Origin: Winogradskya humida
Lineage (GTDB): Bacteria > Actinomycetota > Actinomycetes > Mycobacteriales > Micromonosporaceae
Assembly (NCBI RefSeq): GCF_016862215.1
Contig: NZ_BOMN01000031.1
Coordinates: 62,001 to 126,000 of the forward strand
Direction: 5' to 3'
Length of the DNA: 64,000 nucleotides
Both the position numbers and the translations under genes were made by a program. Positions 42,600 through 52,297 of this stretch are shown one piece after another. Each line of letters begins with the position of its first letter. Position 1 is the stretch's first letter. The notes beneath the pieces are model-generated. The model searched no databases and was not told the DNA's origin. It was given only the letters and a program-made list of their open reading frames with translations.

Positions 42600-44966
42600 A
42601 TGTCCGGAAGCTCCACTATTCTCGCCGCGGAAAGCGGTGCGGTCTCTCTCTCCGGTTCTAACGTCACATTCGTCATCGTCGCGCTTGTGTTCGCGCTCGT
42701 AGCGCTCGCATTCGCCGCGATTTTCGTGCAATCGGTGCTCAAGGCCGGTCGCGGCACCACCTCCATGCAGGAGATCGCCGGTGCCGTGCAGGAGGGCGCG
42801 TCCGCGTACCTTCTCCGGCAGTTCAGGACGCTGGCGATCTTCGTCGTCATCGCGGTGGTGCTGCTGTTCCTGCTGCCGGTGCACGGTTCCGGCGACAACG
42901 AGACCATGGTCAAGATCGGCCGGTCGCTGTTCTTCATCGTCGGCGCCGTCTTCAGCTCGTTCATCGGTGGTGCCGGCATGGCGCTGGCGACGCGGGCGAA
43001 CGTACGGGTGGCAGCAGCCGCCAGCGAGACGGGCGGCCGCGAGAAGGCGATGGGTATCGCGTTCCGCACCGGCGGCGTGGTCGGCTTCCTCACCGTCGGC
43101 CTCGGGCTGGCCGGTGGCGCGCTGGTCGTGCTGATCTACCGCGGTGATGCCCCGACGGTGCTCGAGGGCTTCGGCTTCGGTGCCGCGCTGCTCGCGATGT
43201 TCATGCGGGTCGGCGGCGGCATCTTCACCAAGGCCGCTGACGTGGGCGCGGACCTGGTGGGCAAGGTGGAGAAGGGCATTCCCGAGGACGACCCGCGCAA
43301 CGCGGCGACGATCGCCGACAACGTGGGCGACAACGTCGGTGACTGTGCCGGTATGGCTGCCGACCTCTTCGAGTCGTACGCGGTCACCCTGGTGGCGGCC
43401 CTGATCCTGGGCCAGGCGGCGTTCGGCCAGGACGGCCTGATCTTCCCGCTGATCATCTCGACGGTCGGCGTGGTCATCGCGATCGTGGGTGTCTTCATCA
43501 CCCGGCTGCGAGCGTCGGACCGCAACGGACTGACCGCTATCAACCGGGCGTTCTACATCTCCGCGGTGCTGAGCGCGGTCATCGTGGCGATCATCAGCTT
43601 CCTGTACCTGCCGGACAGCTTCGCCGGCTTCAACGACTCGTCACTGGACGCCGGGGTGGTCGCCAGCGGCCGCAACCCGCAGCTCGTGGCGATCGGCGCG
43701 GTCGTCATCGGCATCGTGCTCGCCGCCGCGATCCAGGCGCTGACCGGATACTTCACCGAGGTCGAGCGGCGTCCGGTCCAGGACATCGGCAAGTCCTCGC
43801 AGACCGGCGCGGCCACCGTCGTGCTGGCAGGCATCAGCATCGGGCTCGAATCAGCCGTCTACTCGGCGCTGCTGATCGGTGCCGGTGTGTACGGTGCGTT
43901 CCTGCTGGGCGGCTCGTCCATCACGTTGTCGCTCTTCGCGGTCGCGCTCGCCGGCACCGGCCTGCTGACCACGGTCGGCGTGATCGTGGCCATGGACACG
44001 TTCGGGCCGATCTCCGACAACGCTCAGGGCATCGCGGAGATGTCCGGCGACGTCGACGAGCGCGGGGCGCAGATCCTGACCGAGCTCGACGCGGTCGGCA
44101 ACACCACGAAGGCGATCACCAAGGGCATCGCGATCGCGACCGCCGTACTAGCCGCGACCGCGCTCTTCGGGTCGTACACGAACACGCTCTCGAGCTCGCT
44201 GGCCGACGCCGGGCTCCAGCCCGACCAGATCGGGCTGGAGATCCTCAACCTGCTCAACATCTCCAACCCGCGCAACCTGGTCGGCCTGCTGATCGGCGCC
44301 GCGGTGGTCTTCCTCTTCTCAGGCCTGGCCATCAACGCCGTCTCCCGCTCGGCGGGCGCGGTTGTCATGGAGGTACGCCGCCAGTTCCGCGAATTCCCCG
44401 GCATCATGGACTATTCGCAACGCCCCGAGTACGGCCGGGTCGTCGACATCTGCACCCGCGACGCCCAGCGTGAGCTGCTCACCCCGGGCCTGCTCGCGAT
44501 CATGGCACCGATCGCGGTGGGCTTCGGCCTGGGCGCCGGCGCGCTGGCCTCCTACCTAGCCGGAGCCATCGGCGCGGGAACGCTGATGGCGGTCTTCCTG
44601 GCCAACTCCGGTGGCGCGTGGGACAACGCCAAGAAGCTGGTCGAGGACGGCGCGTACGGCGGCAAGGGCTCCGACGCCCACGCCGCGACGGTCATCGGCG
44701 ACACCGTCGGTGACCCGTTCAAGGACACCGCCGGCCCGGCCATCAACCCGCTGCTCAAGGTGATGAACCTGGTCTCGCTGCTGATCGCGCCCGCGGTCGT
44801 GGCGTGGAGCATCGGCACCGACCGGAACACCCCGCTGCGGGTCAGCATCGCGGTCATCGCGGCGCTGATCATCGTGGCGGCCGTCGTGTGGAGCAAGCGT
44901 AAGCCGATCTCGATGGGTGAGGAGCCGTCCGCGGCCGAGCCCGAGAGCAAGCGGGTGAGTGCCTGA
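42600..44966 (+). CDS. hppA: Membrane proton-translocating pyrophosphatase, K+-independent type
   Basis: Hydrolyses pyrophosphate and pumps protons across the membrane; 788 residues, about 16 helices. The substrate loop motif DVGADLVGKVEKGIPEDDPR and NVGDNVGDCAGMAADLFESY are complete, as is DTVGDPFKDTAGPAINPLLK near the C-terminus. The segment GNTTKAITKG has Lys where potassium-dependent enzymes have Ala, so this is predicted to be the K+-independent class. ATG at 42600 with AGGAGGA upstream. In Streptomyces hppA also follows bldG-orf3. A terminator lies 18 nt after the stop. Confidence 0.96.
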   Translation: MSGSSTILAAESGAVSLSGSNVTFVIVALVFALVALAFAAIFVQSVLKAGRGTTSMQEIAGAVQEGASAYLLRQFRTLAIFVVIAVVLLFLLPVHGSGDNETMVKIGRSLFFIVGAVFSSFIGGAGMALATRANVRVAAAASETGGREKAMGIAFRTGGVVGFLTVGLGLAGGALVVLIYRGDAPTVLEGFGFGAALLAMFMRVGGGIFTKAADVGADLVGKVEKGIPEDDPRNAATIADNVGDNVGDCAGMAADLFESYAVTLVAALILGQAAFGQDGLIFPLIISTVGVVIAIVGVFITRLRASDRNGLTAINRAFYISAVLSAVIVAIISFLYLPDSFAGFNDSSLDAGVVASGRNPQLVAIGAVVIGIVLAAAIQALTGYFTEVERRPVQDIGKSSQTGAATVVLAGISIGLESAVYSALLIGAGVYGAFLLGGSSITLSLFAVALAGTGLLTTVGVIVAMDTFGPISDNAQGIAEMSGDVDERGAQILTELDAVGNTTKAITKGIAIATAVLAATALFGSYTNTLSSSLADAGLQPDQIGLEILNLLNISNPRNLVGLLIGAAVVFLFSGLAINAVSRSAGAVVMEVRRQFREFPGIMDYSQRPEYGRVVDICTRDAQRELLTPGLLAIMAPIAVGFGLGAGALASYLAGAIGAGTLMAVFLANSGGAWDNAKKLVEDGAYGGKGSDAHAATVIGDTVGDPFKDTAGPAINPLLKVMNLVSLLIAPAVVAWSIGTDRNTPLRVSIAVIAALIIVAAVVWSKRKPISMGEEPSAAEPESKRVSA

Positions 44967-44984
44967 CCGGAAAGCGGTCTATGT

Positions 44985-45010
44985 GGGCACCCGGCACTCG
45001 CCGGGTGCCC
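44985..45010 (+). terminator. Terminator of hppA
   Basis: GGGCACCCGG (44985-44994) pairs perfectly with CCGGGTGCCC (45001-45010) around a CACTCG loop. Only a weak T-rich tract follows. Confidence 0.85.
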
Positions 45011-45041
45011 TCGGCCACTTCTTGCCCGTACGCTGCAAACC

Positions 45042-45572
45042 ATGCGCACGGCCCGCACCATCCCCCTACTCCTCGTTTGTTCCATCGTCGTGACGCTGGG
45101 TGCCTGTTCGAGCGGTCCGGCACCCCGCGCGTGGGCCGCCGCGGTCTGCCAGGTGCTGGCGCCGTGGCGATCCGAGATAGGCACCCTCACGACCCGCACC
45201 CAGCAGCAGATGACCGCGGAGACGACCCCCGCACAGGCGAAGGAAAACCTGACCCGGCTCTTCGGTGGCGCCGAGGACGCGAGCGAGAAGGCCCGCGCCG
45301 GTGTTGAGAAGGCAGGCGTGCCCGATGTCGACGCCGGCAAGACCGTCTCGGAGAGTTTCCTCGCTTCGCTCAGCGCGATGCGCGATTCTTACGGTCGTGC
45401 CAAGACCGGCATAGAAGCCCTGGCCATCAGCCCGGCGAAAGACTTCTACACCAAGGTGGGCACGGTTGTGCAGACCCTGAACTCGGAGTACGCGGCCAGC
45501 GAGCTCGACACCAGCAATCTGGCGTCGGTGGAGCTCAAGGACGCGTTCGACGAAGCGCCCGAATGTAGATGA
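45042..45572 (+). CDS. Lipoprotein of unknown function
   Basis: 176 residues. Signal peptide with lipobox LGAC (residues 18-21, TIPLLLVCSIVVTLGAC). The mature part is largely helical and charged (NLTRLFGGAEDASEKARAGV; SFLASLSAMRDSYGRAKTGI), with two cysteines far apart (AVCQVLAPW and the C-terminal ECR) that could pair. No enzymatic motif. Similar small helical lipoproteins occur next to hppA/topA in related genomes, from general knowledge. 16 nt before the next gene. Confidence 0.85.
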   Translation: MRTARTIPLLLVCSIVVTLGACSSGPAPRAWAAAVCQVLAPWRSEIGTLTTRTQQQMTAETTPAQAKENLTRLFGGAEDASEKARAGVEKAGVPDVDAGKTVSESFLASLSAMRDSYGRAKTGIEALAISPAKDFYTKVGTVVQTLNSEYAASELDTSNLASVELKDAFDEAPECR

Positions 45573-45588
45573 AAGGGCGCCGCTGACC

Positions 45589-46374
45589 ATGGCCGTGGCC
45601 GAGCCCGGGTGGCCGCTGATTCCGCGCGAGGTGCTGCCCGCGCCGGTCGAGCTCGCCCATCCGCGCAAACGGCGTACAGCCACGCCCACGGTTCCCGGCG
45701 GCAAACAGCTGTCCGTTTTCGGCGTCGAGGCGTCCGACCCGTCGCTGGCGGATCTGGCGGGGCTGCTCGCGGGGCCGGGGACGCTGGGCAAAATGGGCGG
45801 AACCGCCCGCGTTTCGGTGCGCGTCGACGCCGCTTGGCGCGTACATGTGATGGTCCAGGAATTGGTCGGCCGGGGTCTTGTCGTCAATTGGAACCCGATC
45901 TCGGAGAACCCTCGCGAAGAGCCCGTGGCCGAACTCACGTCGGTTCCTGTGGACGAGGAGCACGACGACTCACCGACACCGGAGCCGGAACGCGTAGATA
46001 AAGAGGTGCACGAGGTCGAGCCGACCGTCGCTTTCGAGGTGCGGACGGCGTACAGCAGCAGGTTGAACGGCCTGGCACACGCCTGGCCGCCGCCGGCCGG
46101 AAAGCTTTTTCTCAACGGGCCCCGGTTGCGGTTGTGGGTTGCCGCGGCAGGAGCACCCCGCCTCCATGGGTACGCCCTCGGTCTGGATCCCGACGGGTCG
46201 CTTGACAAAGCCGTCGATGCCGCGTTGACCCGGGTGGGTCTGGCAGGCACCGTGCACGCCGGTCGCACGTACGTGATCGCAGGTCGCAGACGTTTAGCAC
46301 GCCTCGCCGAACTGGTCGGTGAACGCCCCGAAGCAGCCCCCGAAAGGCTGTGGCCCGGCGGCGCGGCCGCGTGA
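45589..46374 (+). CDS. Conserved hypothetical protein upstream of topA
   Basis: 261 residues, not assigned to a family. Basic N-terminus (AHPRKRRTATPTVPGGK), a central domain with the winged-helix-like VDAAWRVHVMVQELVGRGLV, an acidic linker (EEHDDSPTPEPERVDKEVHE) and a C-terminal domain ending RTYVIAGRRRLARLAELVGE. No signal peptide or membrane helix, so cytosolic. Short distance from the lipoprotein gene suggests a shared transcript; topA follows after about 170 nt. Confidence 0.8.
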   Translation: MAVAEPGWPLIPREVLPAPVELAHPRKRRTATPTVPGGKQLSVFGVEASDPSLADLAGLLAGPGTLGKMGGTARVSVRVDAAWRVHVMVQELVGRGLVVNWNPISENPREEPVAELTSVPVDEEHDDSPTPEPERVDKEVHEVEPTVAFEVRTAYSSRLNGLAHAWPPPAGKLFLNGPRLRLWVAAAGAPRLHGYALGLDPDGSLDKAVDAALTRVGLAGTVHAGRTYVIAGRRRLARLAELVGERPEAAPERLWPGGAAA

Positions 46375-46540
46375 TCTTCCCCGATTGTGGGCGGCAAGAG
46401 GCTACGTTCCCGGTGTACGGTGTCGCCGTCGGACGCATGCTGTGGCCGGGCCGTTACCATCCGACTTCGGCCTGCCCCGGGAATGCGAGCTTGTCTGGCG
46501 CGTTACGTTGAACGTCCGTGAGCTGAAGTTTGGGAGTGCC

Positions 46541-49393
46541 GTGCCGAGTAACGCCAGGACGACCCGTCTGGTCATCGTCGAGTCCGCCTCGAAGGCCAAG
46601 ACGATCGCCGGTTACCTGGGCCCCGACTATTTTGTCGAGGCCTCCCTCGGCCATGTCCGCGACCTGCCGAAGAACGCCGCCGACGTGCCCGCCAAGTACA
46701 AGGGCGAGCCGTGGGCGCGGCTCGGTGTCGACGTCGACAACGGCTTCCACGCGCTCTACGTCGTGTCCCAGGACCGCAAGGCCCAGCTCGCCAAGCTGAC
46801 CAAGCTGGCCAAGGAAGTCGACGAGATCCTGCTCGCGACGGACGAGGACCGCGAGGGCGAGGCCATCGCCTGGCACCTGATCGAGACGATCAAGCCCAAG
46901 GTCCCGGTCAAGCGGATGGTCTTCCACGAGATCACCAAGCCGGCGATCCTGGCGGCCGTCACCCAGCTCCGCGACATCGACCGCGACCTGGTCGACGCGC
47001 AGGAGGCCCGGCGCATCCTCGACCGCCTCTACGGCTACGAGGTCAGCCCGGTCCTGTGGAAGAAGGTCATGCCCCGGCTCTCCGCCGGCCGGGTCCAGTC
47101 CGTCGCCACCCGCATCGTGGTGGAGCGTGAGCGCCAGCGCATGGCGTTCCGCTCGGCCGAATACTGGGACATCAACGCCCAGCTGGCGATCCAGGGCAAG
47201 GTCGAGGGCGCCCGCAACTTCAGCGCCACCCTGGTCGCCCTCGACGGCGACCGCATCGCCACCGGCAAGGACTTCGAGCCCACCACGGGCCAGGTCAGGC
47301 CGAACGCCGGGGTCGTGCACCTCGACGGGGACGGCGCACGAGGCCTCGCCGCCCGCCTGGAGGACCGGCCCTTCACGGTCACCCGGGTCGAGGAGAAGCC
47401 CTACCGGCGCAAGCCCTACGCGCCGTTCATCACCTCGACGCTGCAGCAGGAAGCCGCACGCAAGATGCGCTTCTCCGCGTCGCAGACCATGCGTACGGCC
47501 CAGCGGCTGTACGAGAACGGTTACATCACCTACATGCGTACGGACTCGGTGAACCTCTCCGAGACCGCGATCACCGCCGCCCGTCGCCAGATCGCCGAGC
47601 TCTACGGCGAGCGCAACGTGCCGACCCAGCCGCGCCGCTACACGAGCAAGGTCAAGAACGCCCAGGAAGCTCACGAGGCGATCCGTCCCGCCGGCGAGAA
47701 TTTCCGTACGCCCGGCGAGGTCGCCAAGGAGCTCTCCGCCGACGAGTTCAAGCTGTACGAGCTCATCTGGCGCCGTACCATCGCGTCGCAGATGACCGAC
47801 GCGGTCGGGAACTCCGTCTCCGTGCGCATCCGCGCCGTCTCCACCGCGGGTGAAGAGGCCGACTTCGGCGCCTCCGGCAAGACGATCACCGACCCCGGCT
47901 TCCTGCGGGCCTACGTCGAGTCCTCGGACGACGAGAACGCCGAGGCCGAGGACGCCGAGCGCCGCCTGCCGACCCTGGTCAAGGACCAGCCGCTCACCCC
48001 CGAGCAGCTCACCGCCGTGGGCCACCACACCTCCGCGCCGTCCCGCTACACCGAGGCCTCGCTGGTCAAGGCCCTCGAAGAGCTGGGCATCGGCCGCCCG
48101 TCGACCTACGAGTCGATCATCAGGACCATCCAGGACCGCGGGTACGTCGAGAAGCGCGGTCAGGCGCTGATCCCGTCCTTCATCGCGTTCGCGGTCATCG
48201 GGCTGCTCGAGGGCCACTACCCCCGCCTGGTCGACTACAACTTCACCGCCGCGATGGAAACCCAGCTCGACGACATCGCCGGCGGCGACCACGCCGCCCT
48301 GGACTTCCTCACCTCCTTCTACTTCGGCAGCCAGAACGCGGGCGAGGACGACACCATCGCCAAGGCTGGCGGCCTGAAGAAGATGGTCACCGAGAACCTC
48401 ACCTCCATCGACGCCCGCTCGGTCAACTCCATCCCGCTCTTCGTCGACGAGGACAACCGCCAGGTCGTCGTCCGCGTCGGCCGCTACGGCCCCTACCTGC
48501 AGCGCCAGCTCCCCGACGCCACCGAGGAAGCCAAAGAGGACCGCGTCTCGATCCCCGAAGGCGTCGCCCCCGACGAGCTCACCCGCGAAAAGGTCGCCGA
48601 GCTGTTCCTCGGCGGCGGCGGCGAACGCACCCTCGGCAAGGACCCGGGCAACGGCGACGAGGTCCACATCAAGTCCGGCCGCTACGGCCCGTACGTCCAG
48701 GCCGGCGAGCGCACCTCGTCCCTGTTCAAGACCCAGACCCCTGACACGGTCACGCTGGAGGAAGCCCTCAAGCTCCTCACCCTCCCCCGCGCGGTCGGCA
48801 AGGACCCCGAAGGCGCCGACATCCTCGCGGCAAACGGCCGCTACGGCCCGTACGTCAAGCGCGGCGACGACTACCGCTCCCTCGACAGCGAGGACAAACT
48901 CTTCACGGTCACCCTCGACGAGGCGCTGGCCCTCCTCGCCGCCCCGAAGACCCGCCAGCGCCGCGCCGCCGCACCCCCGCTGCGCGAAATGGGCGAGGAC
49001 CCGGCCACCAAGCTCGCCCTGGTCATCAAGGAAGGCCGCTTCGGCCCGTACGTCACCGACGGCGAATACAACGCCTCCCTGCGCCGCGGTCAGACGCCGG
49101 AAGAGCTGACGATCGAGCAGGCCTCCGAGATGCTCGCGGAGAAGCGCGCCAAGGGCCCGGCCCCGAAGAAGAAGGCCGCCGCCAAGAAGGCCCCGGCCAA
49201 GGCCGCCGCCGACGGTGCCGCGCCTGCCAAGAAGACTGCCGCGAAGAAGACGACGGCCAAGAAGACCACCGCGAAGAAGACGCCGGCCAAGAAGGCAGCA
49301 GCTCCTCGCAAGGCCACCAACGCTGCTCCGGCCGCCAAGAAGGCAGCCCCGAAGAAGGCCGCCCCGGCCAAGGCAACGGCCTCAGTCGAGTAG
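46541..49393 (+). CDS. topA: DNA topoisomerase I
   Basis: Type IA topoisomerase relaxing negative supercoils, 950 residues. TOPRIM domain: VIVESASKAKTIAGYL and ATDEDREGEAIAWHLIETI (acidic DxDxE triad). Active-site Tyr331 lies in ITYMRTDSVNLS; HEAIRPAG and SRYTEASLVKALEELGIGRP are also family hallmarks. Four C-terminal topoisomerase repeats (GRYGPYVQ, GRYGPYVK, GRFGPYVT) replace zinc fingers as in other actinobacteria. The last 80 residues are a Lys/Ala-rich tail (KKAAAKKAPAKAAADG) that binds DNA in mycobacterial TopA. GTG start at 46541 with GGGAG nearby; the upstream open frame is not homologous. Confidence 0.97.
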   Translation: MPSNARTTRLVIVESASKAKTIAGYLGPDYFVEASLGHVRDLPKNAADVPAKYKGEPWARLGVDVDNGFHALYVVSQDRKAQLAKLTKLAKEVDEILLATDEDREGEAIAWHLIETIKPKVPVKRMVFHEITKPAILAAVTQLRDIDRDLVDAQEARRILDRLYGYEVSPVLWKKVMPRLSAGRVQSVATRIVVERERQRMAFRSAEYWDINAQLAIQGKVEGARNFSATLVALDGDRIATGKDFEPTTGQVRPNAGVVHLDGDGARGLAARLEDRPFTVTRVEEKPYRRKPYAPFITSTLQQEAARKMRFSASQTMRTAQRLYENGYITYMRTDSVNLSETAITAARRQIAELYGERNVPTQPRRYTSKVKNAQEAHEAIRPAGENFRTPGEVAKELSADEFKLYELIWRRTIASQMTDAVGNSVSVRIRAVSTAGEEADFGASGKTITDPGFLRAYVESSDDENAEAEDAERRLPTLVKDQPLTPEQLTAVGHHTSAPSRYTEASLVKALEELGIGRPSTYESIIRTIQDRGYVEKRGQALIPSFIAFAVIGLLEGHYPRLVDYNFTAAMETQLDDIAGGDHAALDFLTSFYFGSQNAGEDDTIAKAGGLKKMVTENLTSIDARSVNSIPLFVDEDNRQVVVRVGRYGPYLQRQLPDATEEAKEDRVSIPEGVAPDELTREKVAELFLGGGGERTLGKDPGNGDEVHIKSGRYGPYVQAGERTSSLFKTQTPDTVTLEEALKLLTLPRAVGKDPEGADILAANGRYGPYVKRGDDYRSLDSEDKLFTVTLDEALALLAAPKTRQRRAAAPPLREMGEDPATKLALVIKEGRFGPYVTDGEYNASLRRGQTPEELTIEQASEMLAEKRAKGPAPKKKAAAKKAPAKAAADGAAPAKKTAAKKTTAKKTTAKKTPAKKAAAPRKATNAAPAAKKAAPKKAAPAKATASVE

Positions 49394-49554
49394 TCATCCG
49401 CAAAGTTGTCACCCCGCAGGGGTAGTCATAGCGCAAGCTGACTACTAACCTCTTGCCCAGTGAGTATGGCGCCGCCGATCCTCGGCAGCCCTGTCTAACT
49501 GGGGAGTATGCGATGCTTGGCGAGTTGGTACGTGCAGCCGCAAGAGGTGATCAC

Positions 49555-50196
49555 ATGCTGAAGGCCATCGACGTGGCCGCTGTGATCGAAGAGCGGGTCG
49601 AGAGCCAATGCCCCCTCGATCCCATGAGTCTGCATAAACTGCTGTATTACGTGCAGGCCTGGCACCTGGCCATCAAGGGTGAGCCCCTCTTTGAGGGGCA
49701 CTTCGAGGCCGGGCCAGACGGCCCAGTCCTCTCCGGGTTCGTGGACGCCGGTCAGCGCGACCCGGTCCAGGTCGACCTGAACGACCAGGTCTCCGATCTC
49801 ATCTGGCTTGTAGTGCGCACCTACGGTTTCCTGTCCCCGGGTGAGCTGACCGTGTTGGCCAAAACCGAGACGCCGTGGTTGGAAGCGCGGGGAGATCTCT
49901 CCGAGGGCTCGCAGAGCGCCGATGTCATTGACGACGAGTCGATGGCCCGATTCGTCAAGTCGCGCGGTCGGCTGCAAGGTTTCTCGGCGGCGGACTTCGC
50001 TTTGCCGGGTCTCTACATCAAGGGTTACCGCGACACTCGGCCATTTACGGTCCGAGATTTTGTCGAGTCACTTGGGCCCGAGTTCGATGACCCGCCGGGG
50101 CCGGAAAGCTCGTGGCCGAGCGCAAATCTGGATTTTCACTTATATGACGAGGAAGAATCCGCAGAGGAGCACCGTCCGGCCGAACCCGGAGCCTGA
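49555..50196 (+). CDS. Panacea-domain (DUF4065) protein, probable antitoxin
   Basis: 213 residues. The Panacea/SocA-like domain covers about residues 1-150: MLKAIDVAAVIEERV, LDPMSLHKLLYYVQAWHLAI, KGEPLFEGHFEAGPDGPVLS. Panacea proteins neutralise very diverse toxins in known toxin-antitoxin systems, and are encoded beside them. The ATG at 49555 is chosen because AAGAGGTG lies 7-15 nt upstream and because family members begin at this point; an ATG at 49513 would add 14 residues. A C-terminal extension of about 50 residues is acidic (DEEESAEEHRPAEPGA). The PIN-domain gene starts 3 nt downstream. Sits where topA and the downstream conserved block would otherwise be close, a likely insertion. Confidence 0.85.
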   Translation: MLKAIDVAAVIEERVESQCPLDPMSLHKLLYYVQAWHLAIKGEPLFEGHFEAGPDGPVLSGFVDAGQRDPVQVDLNDQVSDLIWLVVRTYGFLSPGELTVLAKTETPWLEARGDLSEGSQSADVIDDESMARFVKSRGRLQGFSAADFALPGLYIKGYRDTRPFTVRDFVESLGPEFDDPPGPESSWPSANLDFHLYDEEESAEEHRPAEPGA

Positions 50197-50199
50197 CAG

Positions 50200-50850
50200 T
50201 TGAAACCTGACGAGGTCACTCGATACGTCGTGGTGTTCGACTGCAACATCTACCTCGACGCGGCCCGGCTTCTCGGTGAGCCTTTCACCTGGGACAAAGT
50301 TGAGTCGGCGATGAAGACGCTGGTATCGGCTCCCGTTCCACATCCCGGCAACGGGGAGTGCGACTCGCTCCGGTCCCTGGTCGCAGCGCATGCGGGAAGG
50401 TTTGGCGAGGAGCCGTTAGAAGTCTGGACCTCTGTTCAAATCGATAAGATGGTCCGGAATATGGCGGCGCGATCCGCTTTTCCAAAAATCATGAACGATT
50501 ACAAAGGCCTTGGATGGAGCGCGGAAGCGGCGGGCGGGATTGTTGAGCTGCTGATCCATGAATTGGTCGAGAGGTCCCGCGGGGGAATATTGGGAGACCA
50601 TTTCCCCGACGGCAACCCGCCACTTGATCATGAGGACGGGATGATCTATGGGGCATGCCGATTGCTGGCAGGTGAAGACCCGCTGGCAATCGTGTACTGC
50701 GTCACGCGCGACAAAGGGTTCGTGGACGCTTATGAGAAAGGTGCGCTCAGCGGCCATAGTGCGGTGATCCAACCCGCGACATTTGTGGGATGGATCAGGT
50801 TGGCCTCTCTGCGCACCCGATTGGGCCGGATTCCCAGGCCGCGGGGTTAG
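50200..50850 (+). CDS. PIN-domain protein, probable toxin
   Basis: 216 residues from a TTG, 3 nt after the Panacea gene stop, with GGAG about 10 nt upstream. PIN features: first acidic motif YVVVFDCNIYLDAARLLG (Asp14, Asn16), middle segment VWTSVQIDKMV where the Glu expected by the family is replaced or shifted (Asp82 is near), late acids PLDHEDGMIYGACR (Asp143, Asp146) and YCVTRDKGF (Asp171). This is the usual spacing of a four-acid RNase PIN site. The protein has a longer middle than VapC. Paired with an antitoxin-type domain it is best read as the toxin of a type II system, although this is by context. Its stop overlaps the convergent oxidase stop. Confidence 0.8.
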   Translation: MKPDEVTRYVVVFDCNIYLDAARLLGEPFTWDKVESAMKTLVSAPVPHPGNGECDSLRSLVAAHAGRFGEEPLEVWTSVQIDKMVRNMAARSAFPKIMNDYKGLGWSAEAAGGIVELLIHELVERSRGGILGDHFPDGNPPLDHEDGMIYGACRLLAGEDPLAIVYCVTRDKGFVDAYEKGALSGHSAVIQPATFVGWIRLASLRTRLGRIPRPRG

Positions 50851-52160
50851 CTGCCGAGGACCTGCTGGAGGTAGGGGTTGGTGAAGACTCGGTGGGGGTC
50901 GAGTTGGTTGCGGACGGCTTGGAAGGCGTCGAATTTGGGGTAGGCCTTGCTGAGGGATTCGGCGTTTCGGTAGTGCATTTTGCCCCAGTGGGGGCGGCCG
51001 CCCATGGGTTCGCAGATGGCTTCGAAGGCTTTGAAGTAGGGCTCGTGGGGGGAGCCTGCGTACTGGTGGATGGCGATGTAGGCGGAGTCTCGGCCGTAGC
51101 CGTGGGAGAGCCAGACGTCGTCGGGGCCGGTGAAGCGGACTTCGACGGGGAATTGGATTTTGAAGGGGAGCTTGCCGATGATTTTGGGGAGCTCGGCGAG
51201 GGCTTCGGCGACGTGTTCGCGGGGGATTTCGTATTCCATCTCCACGAAGCGGACGCGGCGGGAGGTGCAGAAGACCTGGTCCGAGCGGGAGGTGTAGGTG
51301 CGGGCTGTGAGGGCTCGGGCTGCTACGGCGCTGATGGTGGGGACCATGGCTGGGATTTTCTGGCCGAGGCTGCAGGCGCCCTGGAAGACCGTGTTGGAGA
51401 GGAATTCTTCGTCGAGCCAGCCGCGGAAGCCGGACAACGGGGTGTGGGACACGTCGACGCGGTTGTTGCGTTTGAGCTGGGCTCGGTCGGTGTAGGGGTA
51501 CCAGTAGAACTCGAAGTGGTCGTTGGTGGCGATGCCCTCGTCGAGCATGGCCAGGACGTCCGGCATTGACATCGGGCGTTCGTCGGCGAGCAGGACGAAG
51601 GCCGGGACGCAGCGCAGGGTCACGTCGACGAGGATGCCGAGGGCGCCGATGCCGAGGCGCGCTGCTGGGAAGAGCTCCGAGGTCGAGTCGATGTGCAGGA
51701 TCTCGCCGGAGCCGGTTACAAGGGTGACGGCTTCGACGCAGGACGCGAGCGTTGAGTGGGAATCGCCCGCTCCGTGCGTACCTGTAGAAATTGCTCCTGC
51801 GATTGTCTGCTGGTCGATGTCACCCAGATTGGGCATCGCCAGGCCGTTCTGGGCCAGGAGGTCGTTCAACCGGTAGAGAGGCATGCCGGCCTGCACCGTG
51901 ACCAGATTGCCCTCGATCGAGATCAGCCGGTTGAGGCGGTGCAGGACCATACGCTGGTCGTCCGCTACGGCGATGGCGGTGAAGGAATGACCGCTTCCTA
52001 CCGCTTTGACCTTCCTGCCAGTGGCTGCTGCCTCCTTGACCAGGGCCGATACCTCGTCCACGGTGCCAGGGGTGAGAACGTCGGTGGCGTGGGACTGCTG
52101 GTTGCGGCCCCAGTTCTGCCAGCGGCTAGAGGTCATAGGGAGCGTTATGTCACTGGTCAT
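50847..52160 (-). CDS. FAD-linked sugar-lactone oxidase (L-gulonolactone / D-arabinonolactone oxidase-like)
   Basis: 437 residues of the vanillyl-alcohol-oxidase family. The FAD domain has VKAVGSGHSFTAIA (His that may bind FAD covalently), MPNLGDIDQQTIAGAISTGT and GTHGAGDSHSTLASCVEAVT. The C-terminal ALO domain ends with GGRPHWGKMH and NQLDPHRVFTNPYLQQVL, both typical. Likely oxidises an aldonolactone or related polyol; substrate unknown. The ATG at 52160 has AAGGCCGGA upstream. It is divergent from a TetR regulator (137 nt) which may control it. Confidence 0.9.
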   Translation of the reverse strand: MTSDITLPMTSSRWQNWGRNQQSHATDVLTPGTVDEVSALVKEAAATGRKVKAVGSGHSFTAIAVADDQRMVLHRLNRLISIEGNLVTVQAGMPLYRLNDLLAQNGLAMPNLGDIDQQTIAGAISTGTHGAGDSHSTLASCVEAVTLVTGSGEILHIDSTSELFPAARLGIGALGILVDVTLRCVPAFVLLADERPMSMPDVLAMLDEGIATNDHFEFYWYPYTDRAQLKRNNRVDVSHTPLSGFRGWLDEEFLSNTVFQGACSLGQKIPAMVPTISAVAARALTARTYTSRSDQVFCTSRRVRFVEMEYEIPREHVAEALAELPKIIGKLPFKIQFPVEVRFTGPDDVWLSHGYGRDSAYIAIHQYAGSPHEPYFKAFEAICEPMGGRPHWGKMHYRNAESLSKAYPKFDAFQAVRNQLDPHRVFTNPYLQQVLGS

Positions 52161-52297
52161 TCCGGCCTTGTCCTCCCGACGAGCGGACAGTCGCACAAAA
52201 CCGGGAATGCCGGGTGTCCCCGGCGTCCCGTCGATGCCCCTCGCTCGTTGATCCGAGTAACGTTCCGATTATCACTGCTGAGAGGGAGTGGCGACGC

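Noticed and set aside
46454..48667. Minus-strand open frame opposite topA
   Set aside because: No recognisable domain, and topA is certain on the other strand.
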